Part shown: one piece after another, positions 1 to 8,030 of the stretch | Layout of the letters: each line of letters starts with the position of its first letter | Position numbering within the stretch: position 1 is the stretch's first letter | Assembly (NCBI GenBank): GCA_020630675.1 | Contig: JAHDIR010000009.1 | Location: forward strand, 17,876 to 80,180 | Length of the DNA: 62,305 bases | Source: Bdellovibrionales bacterium | Lineage (GTDB): Bacteria > Bdellovibrionota > Bdellovibrionia > Bdellovibrionales > UBA1609 | Direction: 5' to 3' | Translations under genes and position numbers: made by a program | The notes under the pieces: model-generated | Seen by the model: only the letters and a program-made list of their open reading frames with translations | Databases searched by the model: none | What the model was told of the DNA's origin: nothing

Positions 1-2
1 CT

Positions 3-647
3 GGAGCTGGTGCTATTTCTGCAGCTGGATTGGGGGCGTACGGTTTAACTGACTCCACTGCTGAATCTTTAGGTTACACCCTTCAGTCGGCCTCTAAAGT
101 GGAAGCTTCTACTTTTTTAGTGGTGCAGCAAGCTGAGGTTAAAATTGAAATTTTAGCCTATGAAAAATGTTTAATTCTTGGTTTAAATAAAGGTATGTTT
201 ATTAATGAAAGTCTAGCTAAAGCTAGCAGCTCACTCAAGGACATCAAAAATGAAGGCCGTAAGCTTGGCTTAAAAGATAACTACCACCCTCACCTTATGA
301 CATCAGCTATGAACCGTGGCCATATGATTTGTGATGGAAAAATCACGACTGAGCCGACGTCTAAAATTGAAAAGTATTACTATGTCACTCAGCACTTTAC
401 GGCGGGAGATATTTTAGACAATGGAAGTTTGCTAAACCATGTATGGCTATTGTCTTTAAGAGGTGAGGGCGACTTCAAAAGGTTTACACAACTAGTTGGC
501 GCGCGTGAAGTAAATGCTCAAGGAAAAGAGGTGGGCTTTGAATCGGCTGTTTACCCTCTTGATGTATTAGACCGCGCCTATTCGCAAGTGAGACCTTCTT
601 TTCCAGGAATGATTACAAACCCAGTCGATGCTACTAAAGATAACTAG
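3..647 (+). CDS. hypothetical protein, 5' end outside window
   Basis: The reading frame is open from the first complete codon of the window, so the true start lies upstream. The visible part begins with a glycine/alanine-rich stretch (GAGAISAAGLGAYG) that looks like a membrane-associated or glycine-zipper segment. About 200 mostly soluble residues with no motif I recognise follow. A TTG at position 30 could act as a start, but the frame continues upstream of it and no Shine-Dalgarno is seen there. The gene runs toward smpB and their stop codons share the bases CTAG. Function unknown. Confidence 0.6.
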   Translation, partial: GAGAISAAGLGAYGLTDSTAESLGYTLQSASKVEASTFLVVQQAEVKIEILAYEKCLILGLNKGMFINESLAKASSSLKDIKNEGRKLGLKDNYHPHLMTSAMNRGHMICDGKITTEPTSKIEKYYYVTQHFTAGDILDNGSLLNHVWLLSLRGEGDFKRFTQLVGAREVNAQGKEVGFESAVYPLDVLDRAYSQVRPSFPGMITNPVDATKDN

Positions 648-1096
648 CGGTTGCGCTTGAGTTCACGAGCAATATCGCGCTTTGCATCTTTGGCCTTAAG
701 ATCCTGTCGCTTGTCTTGGTGTTTTTTACCTTTTACCAAGGCAATTTCTAGCTTTACACGTCCGGCTTTAAAATAGATTTTAAGAGGCACACAGCTATAG
801 CCTTTTTCTCTTATACTTGAAAAAATTTTAACCAGCTCTTGCTTGTGCATCAAAAGCTTTCTTAAGCGCTCTGGCTCATGATTATTATAACTACTTGCCG
901 TGTACTCACTAATATGTGCTTTTTGTAAAAAGGCTTCGTTACCTTTAAAAGAAACATAGGAGTCTTTTAAATTACAACTGCCTGCCCGTAGAGACTTCAC
1001 TTCACTTCCCCGCAAGGACAACCCCGCTTCGAAAGTTTCTACGACCGTAAAGTCAAATCTGGCTTTTTTATTGTTGGCAATGATTTTAATTCCCAT
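644..1096 (-). CDS. smpB: SsrA-binding protein SmpB
   Basis: SmpB binds tmRNA and delivers it to stalled ribosomes for trans-translation in the cytoplasm. The 150-residue product has the usual family length and shows the family pattern: N-terminal IIANNKKARFDF, the GLSLRGSEVKSLRAG segment, NLKDSYVSF, and a basic C-terminal tail with a GKKHQDKR-type motif that enters the decoding site. The ATG start has a GAGTAGGG Shine-Dalgarno. It is the last gene of a minus-strand run after rsmA, with a 68-bp gap that shows no clear terminator. Its stop codon overlaps the convergent upstream gene by 4 bp. Confidence 0.96.
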   Translation of the reverse strand: MGIKIIANNKKARFDFTVVETFEAGLSLRGSEVKSLRAGSCNLKDSYVSFKGNEAFLQKAHISEYTASSYNNHEPERLRKLLMHKQELVKIFSSIREKGYSCVPLKIYFKAGRVKLEIALVKGKKHQDKRQDLKAKDAKRDIARELKRNR

Positions 1097-1164
1097 GCCC
1101 TACTCTTATCATAAGACCTGTTTTCACACCACTCATTTACGCTTTTAAAGCACAACCGCAATGA

Positions 1165-1998
1165 CTAAGCTTTATTTAGCTCTAAAAATAATGACTTATA
1201 GGCCTGAGGCTCAAGGTTTTCAGCCCTGGCGTTGGCAGGTATTTTTAAGGAGGCTAATATCAACAACACCTGATCTTTGCTCATTCCTTTGGACTTGGCA
1301 TAGGTCACTAACTTATTGAGCAAAAGTTTTCGGCGATTTTGAAAGCAATGCTTTACAAATGTTAAAAACTTTTTTGAGACCCAAGCGCTATCGCTTTTGG
1401 CTTCAAATGCTAAAACTCGACTTTCTACCTTTGGCGATGGATAAAAATCTCTGGCCGAGAGATCAGCCACTTTTTTTAAAGTCCAAACATTTTGAGCGAC
1501 GACAGATATAATTCCGTAGCTTTTTCTATTGGGTAATGATTGAATTCTTTGAGCCACTTCTTTTTGAAACATTAAAACCATCTTATCAATAGGCGTTTTT
1601 TGAACAGATAACTCAATCACTAAGGGAGCTGAAATTTGATAGGGTAAATTACTAATTAAAATATTTTGATCAGGTAAAAAGCCTTTCCAGTTCACTTTTA
1701 AAGCATCTTGTCCTAAAACTTCATAGCCCTTCTCTTGCCAAAAAGAGATAATCTTTTTGTCCAGTTCAATTAAGGTTGTAAAGGGGGTTTGCAAACTAAT
1801 TTTGCGAGTTAAAGCGCCTAGGCCTGGTCCAATTTCAATGACTTTTTTATTTTTAATTTCAAAATATTCAACAATTTTGGCGATAACGGACTCATTGATC
1901 AAAAAATTTTGTCCAAGAGCCTTTTGAGGGGATGTTCCTAGTTGTGCCAATAAGGCTTTCACTACAGTGAGTTCGCTAGCCTCAGACAATAAAATCAC
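1165..1998 (-). CDS. rsmA: 16S rRNA (adenine1518/1519-N6) dimethyltransferase
   Basis: RsmA (KsgA) uses S-adenosylmethionine to dimethylate two adjacent adenines near the 3' end of 16S rRNA during small-subunit assembly. The 277-residue product has the family length. It carries GQNFL near residues 29-33, the SAM-binding motif EIGPGLGALT (55-64) and the catalytic NLPY motif (117-120). The listed start is GTG. A TTG three codons downstream (position 1989) is preceded by a good AGGTGAT Shine-Dalgarno and may be the true start. The gene overlaps the end of tsaD by 17 bp, so the two are translationally coupled. Confidence 0.95.
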   Translation of the reverse strand: MILLSEASELTVVKALLAQLGTSPQKALGQNFLINESVIAKIVEYFEIKNKKVIEIGPGLGALTRKISLQTPFTTLIELDKKIISFWQEKGYEVLGQDALKVNWKGFLPDQNILISNLPYQISAPLVIELSVQKTPIDKMVLMFQKEVAQRIQSLPNRKSYGIISVVAQNVWTLKKVADLSARDFYPSPKVESRVLAFEAKSDSAWVSKKFLTFVKHCFQNRRKLLLNKLVTYAKSKGMSKDQVLLILASLKIPANARAENLEPQAYKSLFLELNKA

Positions 1999-3028
1999 CT
2001 GGGTATACTTTTGGGCTTGGCGCTAAGTCTTGAGCTGAACTCTCCCCTAGGTTCAACCTTTTTACACCTACATAACCAATCATAGCCGCATTATCTGTAC
2101 AATAGCGTAAAGGAGGAACAGCCAATGTGAGCCCCTTTGTTTCGGCCCAAGCTGCGGTTTGTCCTCGTAAGCGAGAGTTCGCACTCACCCCACCTGTTAA
2201 AACTACACCTTTAACTTCCCCTACCAAGTCAATGGCTCGGTTGAGTTTAGAAATAAGAACTTCAACAATAGCCTCTTGATAACTCGCACAAAGGTGAGGA
2301 AGCTCTTCTTGAATAGATTGGGGGCTCATTTTTTCAATTTGTCTTTTTGCAGCCGCTTTCAAGCCCGAAAAACTTAAGTTGAGCGTTTTATCTTTTATCA
2401 TAGGCCGCGGATAATCATATTTATTTTCTTGGCCCAATTTAGCTTGTTGATCAACTTTGGCTCCCCCAGGAAAACCTAAACCAACCAACTTAGCAAACTT
2501 ATCAAAGGCCTCACCGGCAGCATCATCAATGGTAGAGCCTAAAACTTGGTACTGACCAAATTCTTTCACTAAGTAAATTTGTGAATGACCTCCGCTGACG
2601 GCCAATGCGACATAGGGGTAATTAAAATTTTCTGGAGGCTGGTATTTATCATCTTTTAAAAAGGGGGCAAGTAAATGCCCTTCTAAATGGTTGATTCCTA
2701 TGTAGGGAATACCTTTGGTTAAAGAAATTGTTTTTGCTGTGACAACTCCTACCAATAATGAGCCCATCAAACCCGGCCGGTTGGTCACCGCGATTCCGGG
2801 AATATCAACCCAAGACATATTTGCTTTTTCGAGGCAGGATTCAATAAGAGGAAGTATTTGTAAACTATGATTTCTTCCTGCAATTTCGGGAACAACACCA
2901 CCAAAAGCTTTATGGTGAAGGTCTTGATTGGCGCTAGACTGAGCCACCACATAACCATCTTGCTTAACAATAGCGACAGACGTGTCATCACAACTGGTTT
3001 CAATAGATAAAACTTGCTCAAATTTCAT
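1982..3028 (-). CDS. tsaD: tRNA N6-adenosine threonylcarbamoyltransferase
   Basis: TsaD transfers the threonylcarbamoyl group to A37 of ANN-decoding tRNAs (t6A synthesis). The 348-residue protein belongs to the ASKHA/Kae1 family. Visible hallmarks are the N-terminal ETSCDDTSVA, the VVPEIAGRNH segment, the metal-binding histidines in NHLEGH (113-118), and the nucleotide-binding ALAVSGGHSQ motif. Length is typical. The ATG start has an AAAGGTG Shine-Dalgarno. It lies 19 bp after the cpoB-like gene and overlaps rsmA, so the run pal-DUF4398-cpoB-tsaD-rsmA is probably one transcript. Confidence 0.96.
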   Translation of the reverse strand: MKFEQVLSIETSCDDTSVAIVKQDGYVVAQSSANQDLHHKAFGGVVPEIAGRNHSLQILPLIESCLEKANMSWVDIPGIAVTNRPGLMGSLLVGVVTAKTISLTKGIPYIGINHLEGHLLAPFLKDDKYQPPENFNYPYVALAVSGGHSQIYLVKEFGQYQVLGSTIDDAAGEAFDKFAKLVGLGFPGGAKVDQQAKLGQENKYDYPRPMIKDKTLNLSFSGLKAAAKRQIEKMSPQSIQEELPHLCASYQEAIVEVLISKLNRAIDLVGEVKGVVLTGGVSANSRLRGQTAAWAETKGLTLAVPPLRYCTDNAAMIGYVGVKRLNLGESSAQDLAPSPKVYPGDFIV

Positions 3029-3047
3029 AGAGCACCTTTAACAAACA

Positions 3048-3746
3048 TTAGAGCTGTTTCAAGCGAATTTTTGACTTTTTAGCGGCCTTAGAAGAAGGGT
3101 ATTTTTGCACAGCCTCTTGGTAAAAAGACTTGGCTTCAGACTTAAGTGTAAGCTCCTGAAAACAAACACCTATTTTATAGGTGGCTTCCGCATAATTACG
3201 TCCCTTTGGATACTGCTCTCTATAAAGTTGGTATTCAGAAATAGCTCCTCGCCAATTTTGTTGGGAAAACTTTTTTTCCCCTCTTTCAAAGGCATTTAGT
3301 TTTTTAGAAGGAGCTGTCTTTACTTTCGCTAAGGCGTCAGATGATAAGCCTTTTTTAAGGCTTTGAACTTCGGCTTCGAGAGAAGACAAAGCCTCTTCAT
3401 AGTTCTTTAATTGACCATCAATACTAGTATTTGCTTGGCTAAGGCTCAATTTGGATAAATGCTGTTCAACAGCTTCTAAGCGACCATTTAAGCTTCGCAT
3501 TTGTGCATTGATTTCTTGATAGCCAATTTGTAGTCGAGCCAACTGCTGTGCGCTTGAGGCACTGGATGAAGTGGCGACTGGAGCGGCATTATAAGCTTTT
3601 TGAGATGGGCTTGCTGAATAAGGCTTTTGTTGAGAGGGGTTCCCTGAAGACCCATACCCTGGCCTTTTATAAGGAATATCTGATCTTGTTCTTAAGCATG
3701 ATGTTAGTAAAAACAGAATAGAAAGCGTAAGTATTAGTTTTATCAC
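3048..3746 (-). CDS. cpoB: CpoB/YbgF-like lipoprotein of the Tol-Pal cluster
   Basis: The 232-residue exported protein has a signal sequence ending in a lipobox (LLTSC, Cys17), so it should be lipid-anchored. This differs from E. coli CpoB, which is periplasmic. A Ser/Pro/Ala-rich linker comes next, then a coiled coil at about 75-130, then two or three C-terminal TPR-like repeats (FERGEKKFSQQNWRGAI..., ATYKIGVCFQEL...). CpoB couples peptidoglycan synthesis with outer-membrane constriction through the Tol-Pal complex. The start is GTG, overlapping the preceding stop as GTGA, with an AGGAG Shine-Dalgarno. Position directly downstream of pal supports the call. Confidence 0.85.
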   Translation of the reverse strand: MIKLILTLSILFLLTSCLRTRSDIPYKRPGYGSSGNPSQQKPYSASPSQKAYNAAPVATSSSASSAQQLARLQIGYQEINAQMRSLNGRLEAVEQHLSKLSLSQANTSIDGQLKNYEEALSSLEAEVQSLKKGLSSDALAKVKTAPSKKLNAFERGEKKFSQQNWRGAISEYQLYREQYPKGRNYAEATYKIGVCFQELTLKSEAKSFYQEAVQKYPSSKAAKKSKIRLKQL

Positions 3747-4051
3747 CCGGGACCTGCTCCTGATTTAAATTTTTTAACTCTGGCGCTATTTTCAGCACGT
3801 TCAGAGTATTTTCTCGACTTAATAAATAATTTTCGAGCTAAATCGTTTTCGTTGAGTTTCCAAGCTGATTCTGCCTTTTGAAAGGTTTCTTCAGCTTTAA
3901 AAAGCCAACCACTGGCTAGGCTTTGAGCCTCCGAAGCCCTAGCAAAATTGAGGGCTTCTCGAGCTAGAACGTAATCGTTCATAGGCTTTGGGCCCACACA
4001 GCCACTTAATAAAGTCATACCTAAAAGTAGAAAAGTGGCTCTTATCATCAT
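3743..4051 (-). CDS. small DUF4398-like lipoprotein
   Basis: A 102-residue protein with a signal peptide and lipobox (LLSGC), followed by two amphipathic helices rich in Ala, Glu and Lys (LNFARASEAQSLASGWLFKAEE... and ARKLFIKSRKYSERAE). That is the look of DUF4398 lipoproteins, which often sit beside OmpA/Pal-type genes. It overlaps the stop of pal as ATGA and the start of the cpoB-like gene, so it is part of the same envelope operon. Its job is not known. A scaffolding or peptidoglycan-proximal role in the Tol-Pal module is an inference from context. Confidence 0.75.
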   Translation of the reverse strand: MMIRATFLLLGMTLLSGCVGPKPMNDYVLAREALNFARASEAQSLASGWLFKAEETFQKAESAWKLNENDLARKLFIKSRKYSERAENSARVKKFKSGAGPG

Positions 4052-4581
4052 CGCACAGGAACGAAATTAGCCCTTCTATTTTTTTCTAAAGAGGCTGAAC
4101 TATCTCCTAGATCAATTAACTTTTCTTTTCCGTAACTAATAATAGTTAAACGGTTGGCATCAACACCCAAGCTAATCAAATAATTTTTTACAGACTGAGC
4201 TCTTTTTTCACCTAAAGCTAAATTGTACTCCGTAGACCCTCTTTGATCACAATGGCCTTCAATAAGTAAAGTGACCGATGGATTTGCTATGGCCCACTCG
4301 GCATTGGCCTGTAGTGCACTTTTGTTAAAGTCAGAAAGAACAGAGGTGTCATAGCCAAAGTTTATAGAAACTAAACCAGTGATACTTCCGGTATCACTTC
4401 CGCCGGGATCAAAAATACCCGAGGCATCGGTGTCGATCCCTTGGACTTCAGAGCCATCAAGAGTGGATATTTGACCATCATCGATAGAAGGGATTTTCTC
4501 TTTTCCTTTGCAAGAAACCAGCAAGCAAAGACAAAGTGACGAAAGTAGTAAAAATGATTTTTTAAGGCGTTGTGAAAACAT
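4048..4581 (-). CDS. pal: peptidoglycan-associated lipoprotein Pal
   Basis: Pal is an outer-membrane lipoprotein that binds peptidoglycan and TolB. The 177-residue product has a hydrophobic signal and lipobox (LLVSC), a flexible Asp/Ser/Gly-rich linker, and a C-terminal OmpA-like domain. That domain shows FGYDTSVL, the peptidoglycan-binding stretch IEGHCDQRGSTEYN, and LGEKRAQSVKNYL. I chose the ATG at 4581 because it follows a strong AAGGAGG Shine-Dalgarno at about 8 nt. The frame extends 19 codons further upstream without a ribosome-binding site. It is the first gene of the pal-DUF4398-cpoB-tsaD-rsmA run. Confidence 0.93.
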   Translation of the reverse strand: MFSQRLKKSFLLLSSLCLCLLVSCKGKEKIPSIDDGQISTLDGSEVQGIDTDASGIFDPGGSDTGSITGLVSINFGYDTSVLSDFNKSALQANAEWAIANPSVTLLIEGHCDQRGSTEYNLALGEKRAQSVKNYLISLGVDANRLTIISYGKEKLIDLGDSSASLEKNRRANFVPVR

Positions 4582-4808
4582 GGATGAGCCTCCTTTTTGC
4601 AAGTAACATTTTAAAATAGCTCGTGTTTTTGTCAACAAACTTAAACAAAGGATGACAATACTTTAACATTAACTCTTTTTAAGAGGCTCTTTGTCATTAC
4701 TAGGAGGGCTCACCGTCTTGACATTTCAAAAAGACCGGCGGATCATAAAATATGATATGGTGCTGCAAACCTAATCTATTCAATTGAATCATTACAAAAG
4801 GATTTTTA

Positions 4809-5315
4809 ATGGAAAAAATGAGTTGGATAAAAGAATTAGTCCTATCTGAACAAAAAATGGAAGATGACGGAGTCGTTGATTTTTCTTTAGACTACGGCTT
4901 TAGCGCGAATTTAAAAACAGAAAGTGTTCAATTTATTCAAAATCTCAAAACTGCTTTTATTGAAACATCTTCTGTTTTTAACCAATTACGCAGCAGCACT
5001 GAGGGCACCGTAAAAATTTATGGCATTTCAGGAACTGAGGCTGACTTCATGTTGTTTCGAAATGGGTATAAGCTTATTTTTTCTATCAAAGAGCCCGGCA
5101 GCCTATCCATTCGTTTTCATAATATAGGAAGCCTAGTCACTCAAATTTCTAGTACTGACCAAAACCCAAGCACCCAAGATAACAATGAGGCACTAATTCT
5201 AGCCACCACCGGGCCTTTTGGTGAACTCAGTTGGAGATATCAAGGCCAAGAAGTAAAAACACCAAATATGGTGAAGTACTATTTTTCAAGGTTTATTAAA
5301 GAAAGCACAAGATAA
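4809..5315 (+). CDS. hypothetical cytoplasmic protein
   Basis: A 168-residue protein without signal peptide or membrane segment. The N-terminal third looks helical (SVQFIQNLKTAFIETSSVFNQLRSS) and the rest predicted beta (GTVKIYGISGTEADFMLFRNGYKLIFSIKEPGSLSIRFHNI, broken by loops). I recognise no catalytic motif. It stands alone, divergent from pal and convergent with the hydrolase-like gene. The ATG is preceded by an AAAAGGA-type Shine-Dalgarno. Function unknown. A small binding domain is all that can be suggested. Confidence 0.65.
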   Translation: MEKMSWIKELVLSEQKMEDDGVVDFSLDYGFSANLKTESVQFIQNLKTAFIETSSVFNQLRSSTEGTVKIYGISGTEADFMLFRNGYKLIFSIKEPGSLSIRFHNIGSLVTQISSTDQNPSTQDNNEALILATTGPFGELSWRYQGQEVKTPNMVKYYFSRFIKESTR

Positions 5316-5337
5316 AAAATTAAGGCTTACCTAGTTA

Positions 5338-6258
5338 TTACCTAAGCCCCTCTTTCATAATGGCTATCATATCTCCTATGGCTGTCAGGTTAAGAAAGTG
5401 ATCGGATTGATAGTACCTCACATTTAAATCAAGAGACGGCTTTTGATTCTTTTTTAAAGATTCATTCCAAGCCTCTAGACCTTTCACCTTAGAAACAGGG
5501 GCCAATTGATCATCAAGGCCGTGAAAAATATGAAATTTACTTTGGTTTTTTAAGTTTACCAACTCACTCATCACTTTTTGTACTGATTTTAATTTGAAGT
5601 TATTTTCTAGGTAAGGAAAGGCCACTCCTCCCCACATCCTAAAATAATCGTTATCTTTCGTTTCAAAGGCTTTCCAAAATTTTTGACTCTCTTTTTTATC
5701 TAAACGATATTTAATAACACTTTTGTATTTATCTACCGGCACCCCACTCAATAAAATTAATTTAATTTTATCTAATTGAGAGCTTCCTTGTTTTTCGTAA
5801 CTCAAAATTAATCGAGTTAAAGCGATAGCCCCCTCTCCATGACCGAGCAGAACAATTTGGCCATTAAACGGGAGTTTCTTCATTTTAGTCATTTTTTTAA
5901 GAGCTGCTTTTAAACAATGAACACGATCGGTGAGTAAATACTGATTATAAATCGAGCTATCAATATCTATTTTATTATCCACCCAAGAAACTCCAGGCTT
6001 TTCAATGGTTAAAACGATGGCTTTTTCTTGGTCATAAAAATAGCTCACCGTCGAAGGTAAGTTAGAGTCATCAGCCATTGAATATAAACCAGCTCCTTTA
6101 AGAGCAACAATAACAGGAAGCTTAGTTTTTGTTTCAGGAAGGCGCAAATGGGCCAAGCAGCTTCGCCCGTCTTGAGCAGGAACCTTTGACGAAATAATCG
6201 CCGCCGACGTAGAAAAAGAAATCAACACAACAGTAGAAAAGAAAAAAGCTTTTATCAT
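5338..6258 (-). CDS. exported alpha/beta-hydrolase-like protein lacking the nucleophile
   Basis: The 306-residue protein starts with a signal peptide (about residues 1-20). It shows the alpha/beta-hydrolase layout: a first strand VIVALKGAG (oxyanion region, 49-57), the nucleophile elbow region VLLGHGEGAIAL (137-148), an acid-loop region FHGLDDQLAP (Asp250), and a late His in SDHFL (His287). The elbow is normally G-x-S-x-G. Here it reads G-H-G-E-G, so the catalytic serine position is glycine. Either the protein is a pseudo-enzyme or it uses another residue. The first codons lie inside a 14-bp inverted repeat (6246-6284). No Shine-Dalgarno is evident. Confidence 0.75.
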   Translation of the reverse strand: MIKAFFFSTVVLISFSTSAAIISSKVPAQDGRSCLAHLRLPETKTKLPVIVALKGAGLYSMADDSNLPSTVSYFYDQEKAIVLTIEKPGVSWVDNKIDIDSSIYNQYLLTDRVHCLKAALKKMTKMKKLPFNGQIVLLGHGEGAIALTRLILSYEKQGSSQLDKIKLILLSGVPVDKYKSVIKYRLDKKESQKFWKAFETKDNDYFRMWGGVAFPYLENNFKLKSVQKVMSELVNLKNQSKFHIFHGLDDQLAPVSKVKGLEAWNESLKKNQKPSLDLNVRYYQSDHFLNLTAIGDMIAIMKEGLR

Positions 6259-6284
6259 AACAACTTATGCTATGATAAAAGCTT
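6246..6284 (-). terminator. inverted repeat followed by T-run, covering the next gene's start codon
   Basis: Two perfect 14-bp arms (6246-6259 and 6271-6284) are separated by 11 nt. On the minus strand the 3' arm is followed directly by TTTTTTC, so it can act as an intrinsic terminator for the cysteine-rich gene ending at 6319. The 3' arm also contains the ATG (6256-6258) and first codons of the hydrolase-like gene, so in a longer transcript the same hairpin would hide that start codon. Confidence 0.6.
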
Positions 6285-6318
6285 AAAAATTCAAGTTTAA
6301 TCCTAAAAAACTGTTTGA

Positions 6319-7365
6319 TTATTGGTCGCACATTTTTTCAGTCACCTGAGCTTCTAGGAGCTCTTCTTGAAGGACAATTAGATCACTGTCGATAACCCCT
6401 TGCTCTTGCTCGATCTGAGAAATTAACTGCCTTAAGTTGGGAGTTGCATTTACTTTATCATTTTTAAGTTCGGCGCGATGAGCTTTTATTTTACTTTTAA
6501 TTCCTCGCACAAGACCACGTTGTCTATTACAAAGGTCTCTGTTAGGCCCTCCATTATTTATATGACAAGTTAAATCTTTCATACGCTGGTTGTGCGCCTC
6601 TTTTCTTTCTTGTTGAGCTGCAATTTCAGCATCAAGAATAACTTTTTTATCAGCTAAACTGGCTGACTCTTTAAGGTACTCAACGAGCTCATTGCTGAGT
6701 GCATTTTTTTCTGCAATCGTATTTGATACAACCTCTAGCTTGTCAAAAAGACGAGTTCGAGAATTACGACACTGCCTTCTGCTTGGAAACACACCCTGAC
6801 AAGAGTTCAGTCTTACTTTCATATTAACTAAGTGCGATCGCAGGCCAGAAATATCACCGGTTTTTTCCATAACAGCTCTTCTGTAAGAACTTTCTGCACT
6901 TTTGTTATTATTTAAAGCCTTTTCAGCGTTAGAGATTTTATTTCTGTAATTGCCAATAACTTCATTTTGCTTTTTCAGCTTTTGTTCTTGAAGGCGACAT
7001 AAATCTCTGTTCGGGCCATTTGGACGAGTATGACAGTGTAAATTTTTATATCTTTGGCTGATTTCAGATCGAATATTTTTGTTGTCAATCAGGACATCAT
7101 GAAGAATAGGAAGAGTTTTTCGGCTGACAGCCACTTCTACTTGTTGGTCTTCATGGCCAATTTCTAATTGTACAAGTTCTTTGTTTTCAAAATTTATATC
7201 TGCCACTTGCTCATTGATAGAGTTTTCAATGGCACGACAACTACGTCTTGGCTCTCCCCCACGACGATCTCTACCGCGATCTTTCCCTCGGTCACCTCTC
7301 CGATCGGCTTGCGCGGCCGCACTTAATAAAACAACAACTGATAATATTAATGTTTTCTTAAACAT
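6319..7365 (-). CDS. exported helical protein with periodic cysteine loops
   Basis: A 348-residue protein with a clear signal peptide (cleavage after AAAQA, about residue 20), an Arg/Gly/Asp-rich linker, then long charged helices. Eight cysteines sit at residues 43, 111, 123, 189, 199, 267, 279 and 346. They divide the mature protein into four helical stretches of 66-68 residues joined by three short Cys-x9/11-Cys loops. Two loops share NGPNRDLC or GGPNRDLC, evidence of internal duplication. It is probably a periplasmic or surface coiled-coil bundle held by disulfides. I do not recognise a family. The ATG has a GGGGGAAGAAG-type ribosome-binding site. Confidence 0.75.
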   Translation of the reverse strand: MFKKTLILSVVVLLSAAAQADRRGDRGKDRGRDRRGGEPRRSCRAIENSINEQVADINFENKELVQLEIGHEDQQVEVAVSRKTLPILHDVLIDNKNIRSEISQRYKNLHCHTRPNGPNRDLCRLQEQKLKKQNEVIGNYRNKISNAEKALNNNKSAESSYRRAVMEKTGDISGLRSHLVNMKVRLNSCQGVFPSRRQCRNSRTRLFDKLEVVSNTIAEKNALSNELVEYLKESASLADKKVILDAEIAAQQERKEAHNQRMKDLTCHINNGGPNRDLCNRQRGLVRGIKSKIKAHRAELKNDKVNATPNLRQLISQIEQEQGVIDSDLIVLQEELLEAQVTEKMCDQ

Positions 7366-7793
7366 ACTTCTTCCCCCCCGGTCCCTTTTTTATTTTTTTT
7401 GGCTTTAAAAATTAAAACCTGACTCACAAAACCTAAAAAAAAAGAGCCACGTTGTCAAACCAAGGCGCCTTCTAACATTACGTAAATATTGGGGTTTTTA
7501 GTGTTTTCCGGTGGCACACTGACCCCAGTTTAAGGTTTTGACCAAGAATTTTTTGCAAATATAGAGGCCTTAAGCCCTTACAGGCCTTGGCGTTTTGACA
7601 CCATAAACTTTTCTTTGAATAAAAAAAAATATCTTTTTTTTTGTGAGCCTGAACTTTTTTTATATGGCCCTATAGGCAAATTTTACTATCTATAAAAAAT
7701 TACAATAGCTTCTTTGGTTTTCGCAGCCATTTGTATGTGGAATGAGCCACTGACGTTATAAAAACACTACAGCCCGGTGGGCTTTAGGTTGTA
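7366..7793. other. 428-bp intergenic stretch without a gene
   Basis: No convincing open frame on either strand. The stretch has several A and T runs and one 10-bp palindrome (AAGGCGCCTT, near 7465-7475). It presumably holds the promoter of the cysteine-loop gene, but no promoter stood out clearly enough to place. Confidence 0.5.
7760..7783 (-). terminator. weak intrinsic terminator
   Basis: On the minus strand AGCCC-ACC-GGGCT forms a short GC-rich hairpin followed, after GTAG, by GTTTTTAT. It lies just after the stop of the 76-residue gene (7794). The stem is only 5 bp and the T-run is offset, hence the low score. Confidence 0.4.
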
Positions 7794-8024
7794 TTAAGCC
7801 CAAACCTGAAATTTACTGGCTGAGGGAATTGCAAATTTGAGAGGTGCTACTTTTTTAATAATTAAATCTATTTTAGATTGTTCTTTGAACTTAAGCCCCG
7901 TTTTATTTTCAACCCTAAGCAGCTGCCCTTTAAAGCTGACAATAAACCATTGCGAGTGAACCTCAACAATCTTCACTTCAATTTTTTGTCCCACCCGTAA
8001 ATACTTAAATTTTGGTTTGATCAC
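7794..8024 (-). CDS. small basic beta-rich protein, OB-fold-like
   Basis: A 76-residue protein of mostly alternating beta pattern (VGQKIEVKIVEVHSQWFIVSFKGQLLRVEN) that resembles a small OB or S1-like RNA-binding fold. That reading comes from pattern only. The start is GTG with no good Shine-Dalgarno. It begins 6 bp after the stop of the DUF2802 gene, so it is probably translated by coupling from the same transcript. Function unknown. Confidence 0.55.
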   Translation of the reverse strand: MIKPKFKYLRVGQKIEVKIVEVHSQWFIVSFKGQLLRVENKTGLKFKEQSKIDLIIKKVAPLKFAIPSASKFQVWA

Positions 8025-8030
8025 AGCTTA

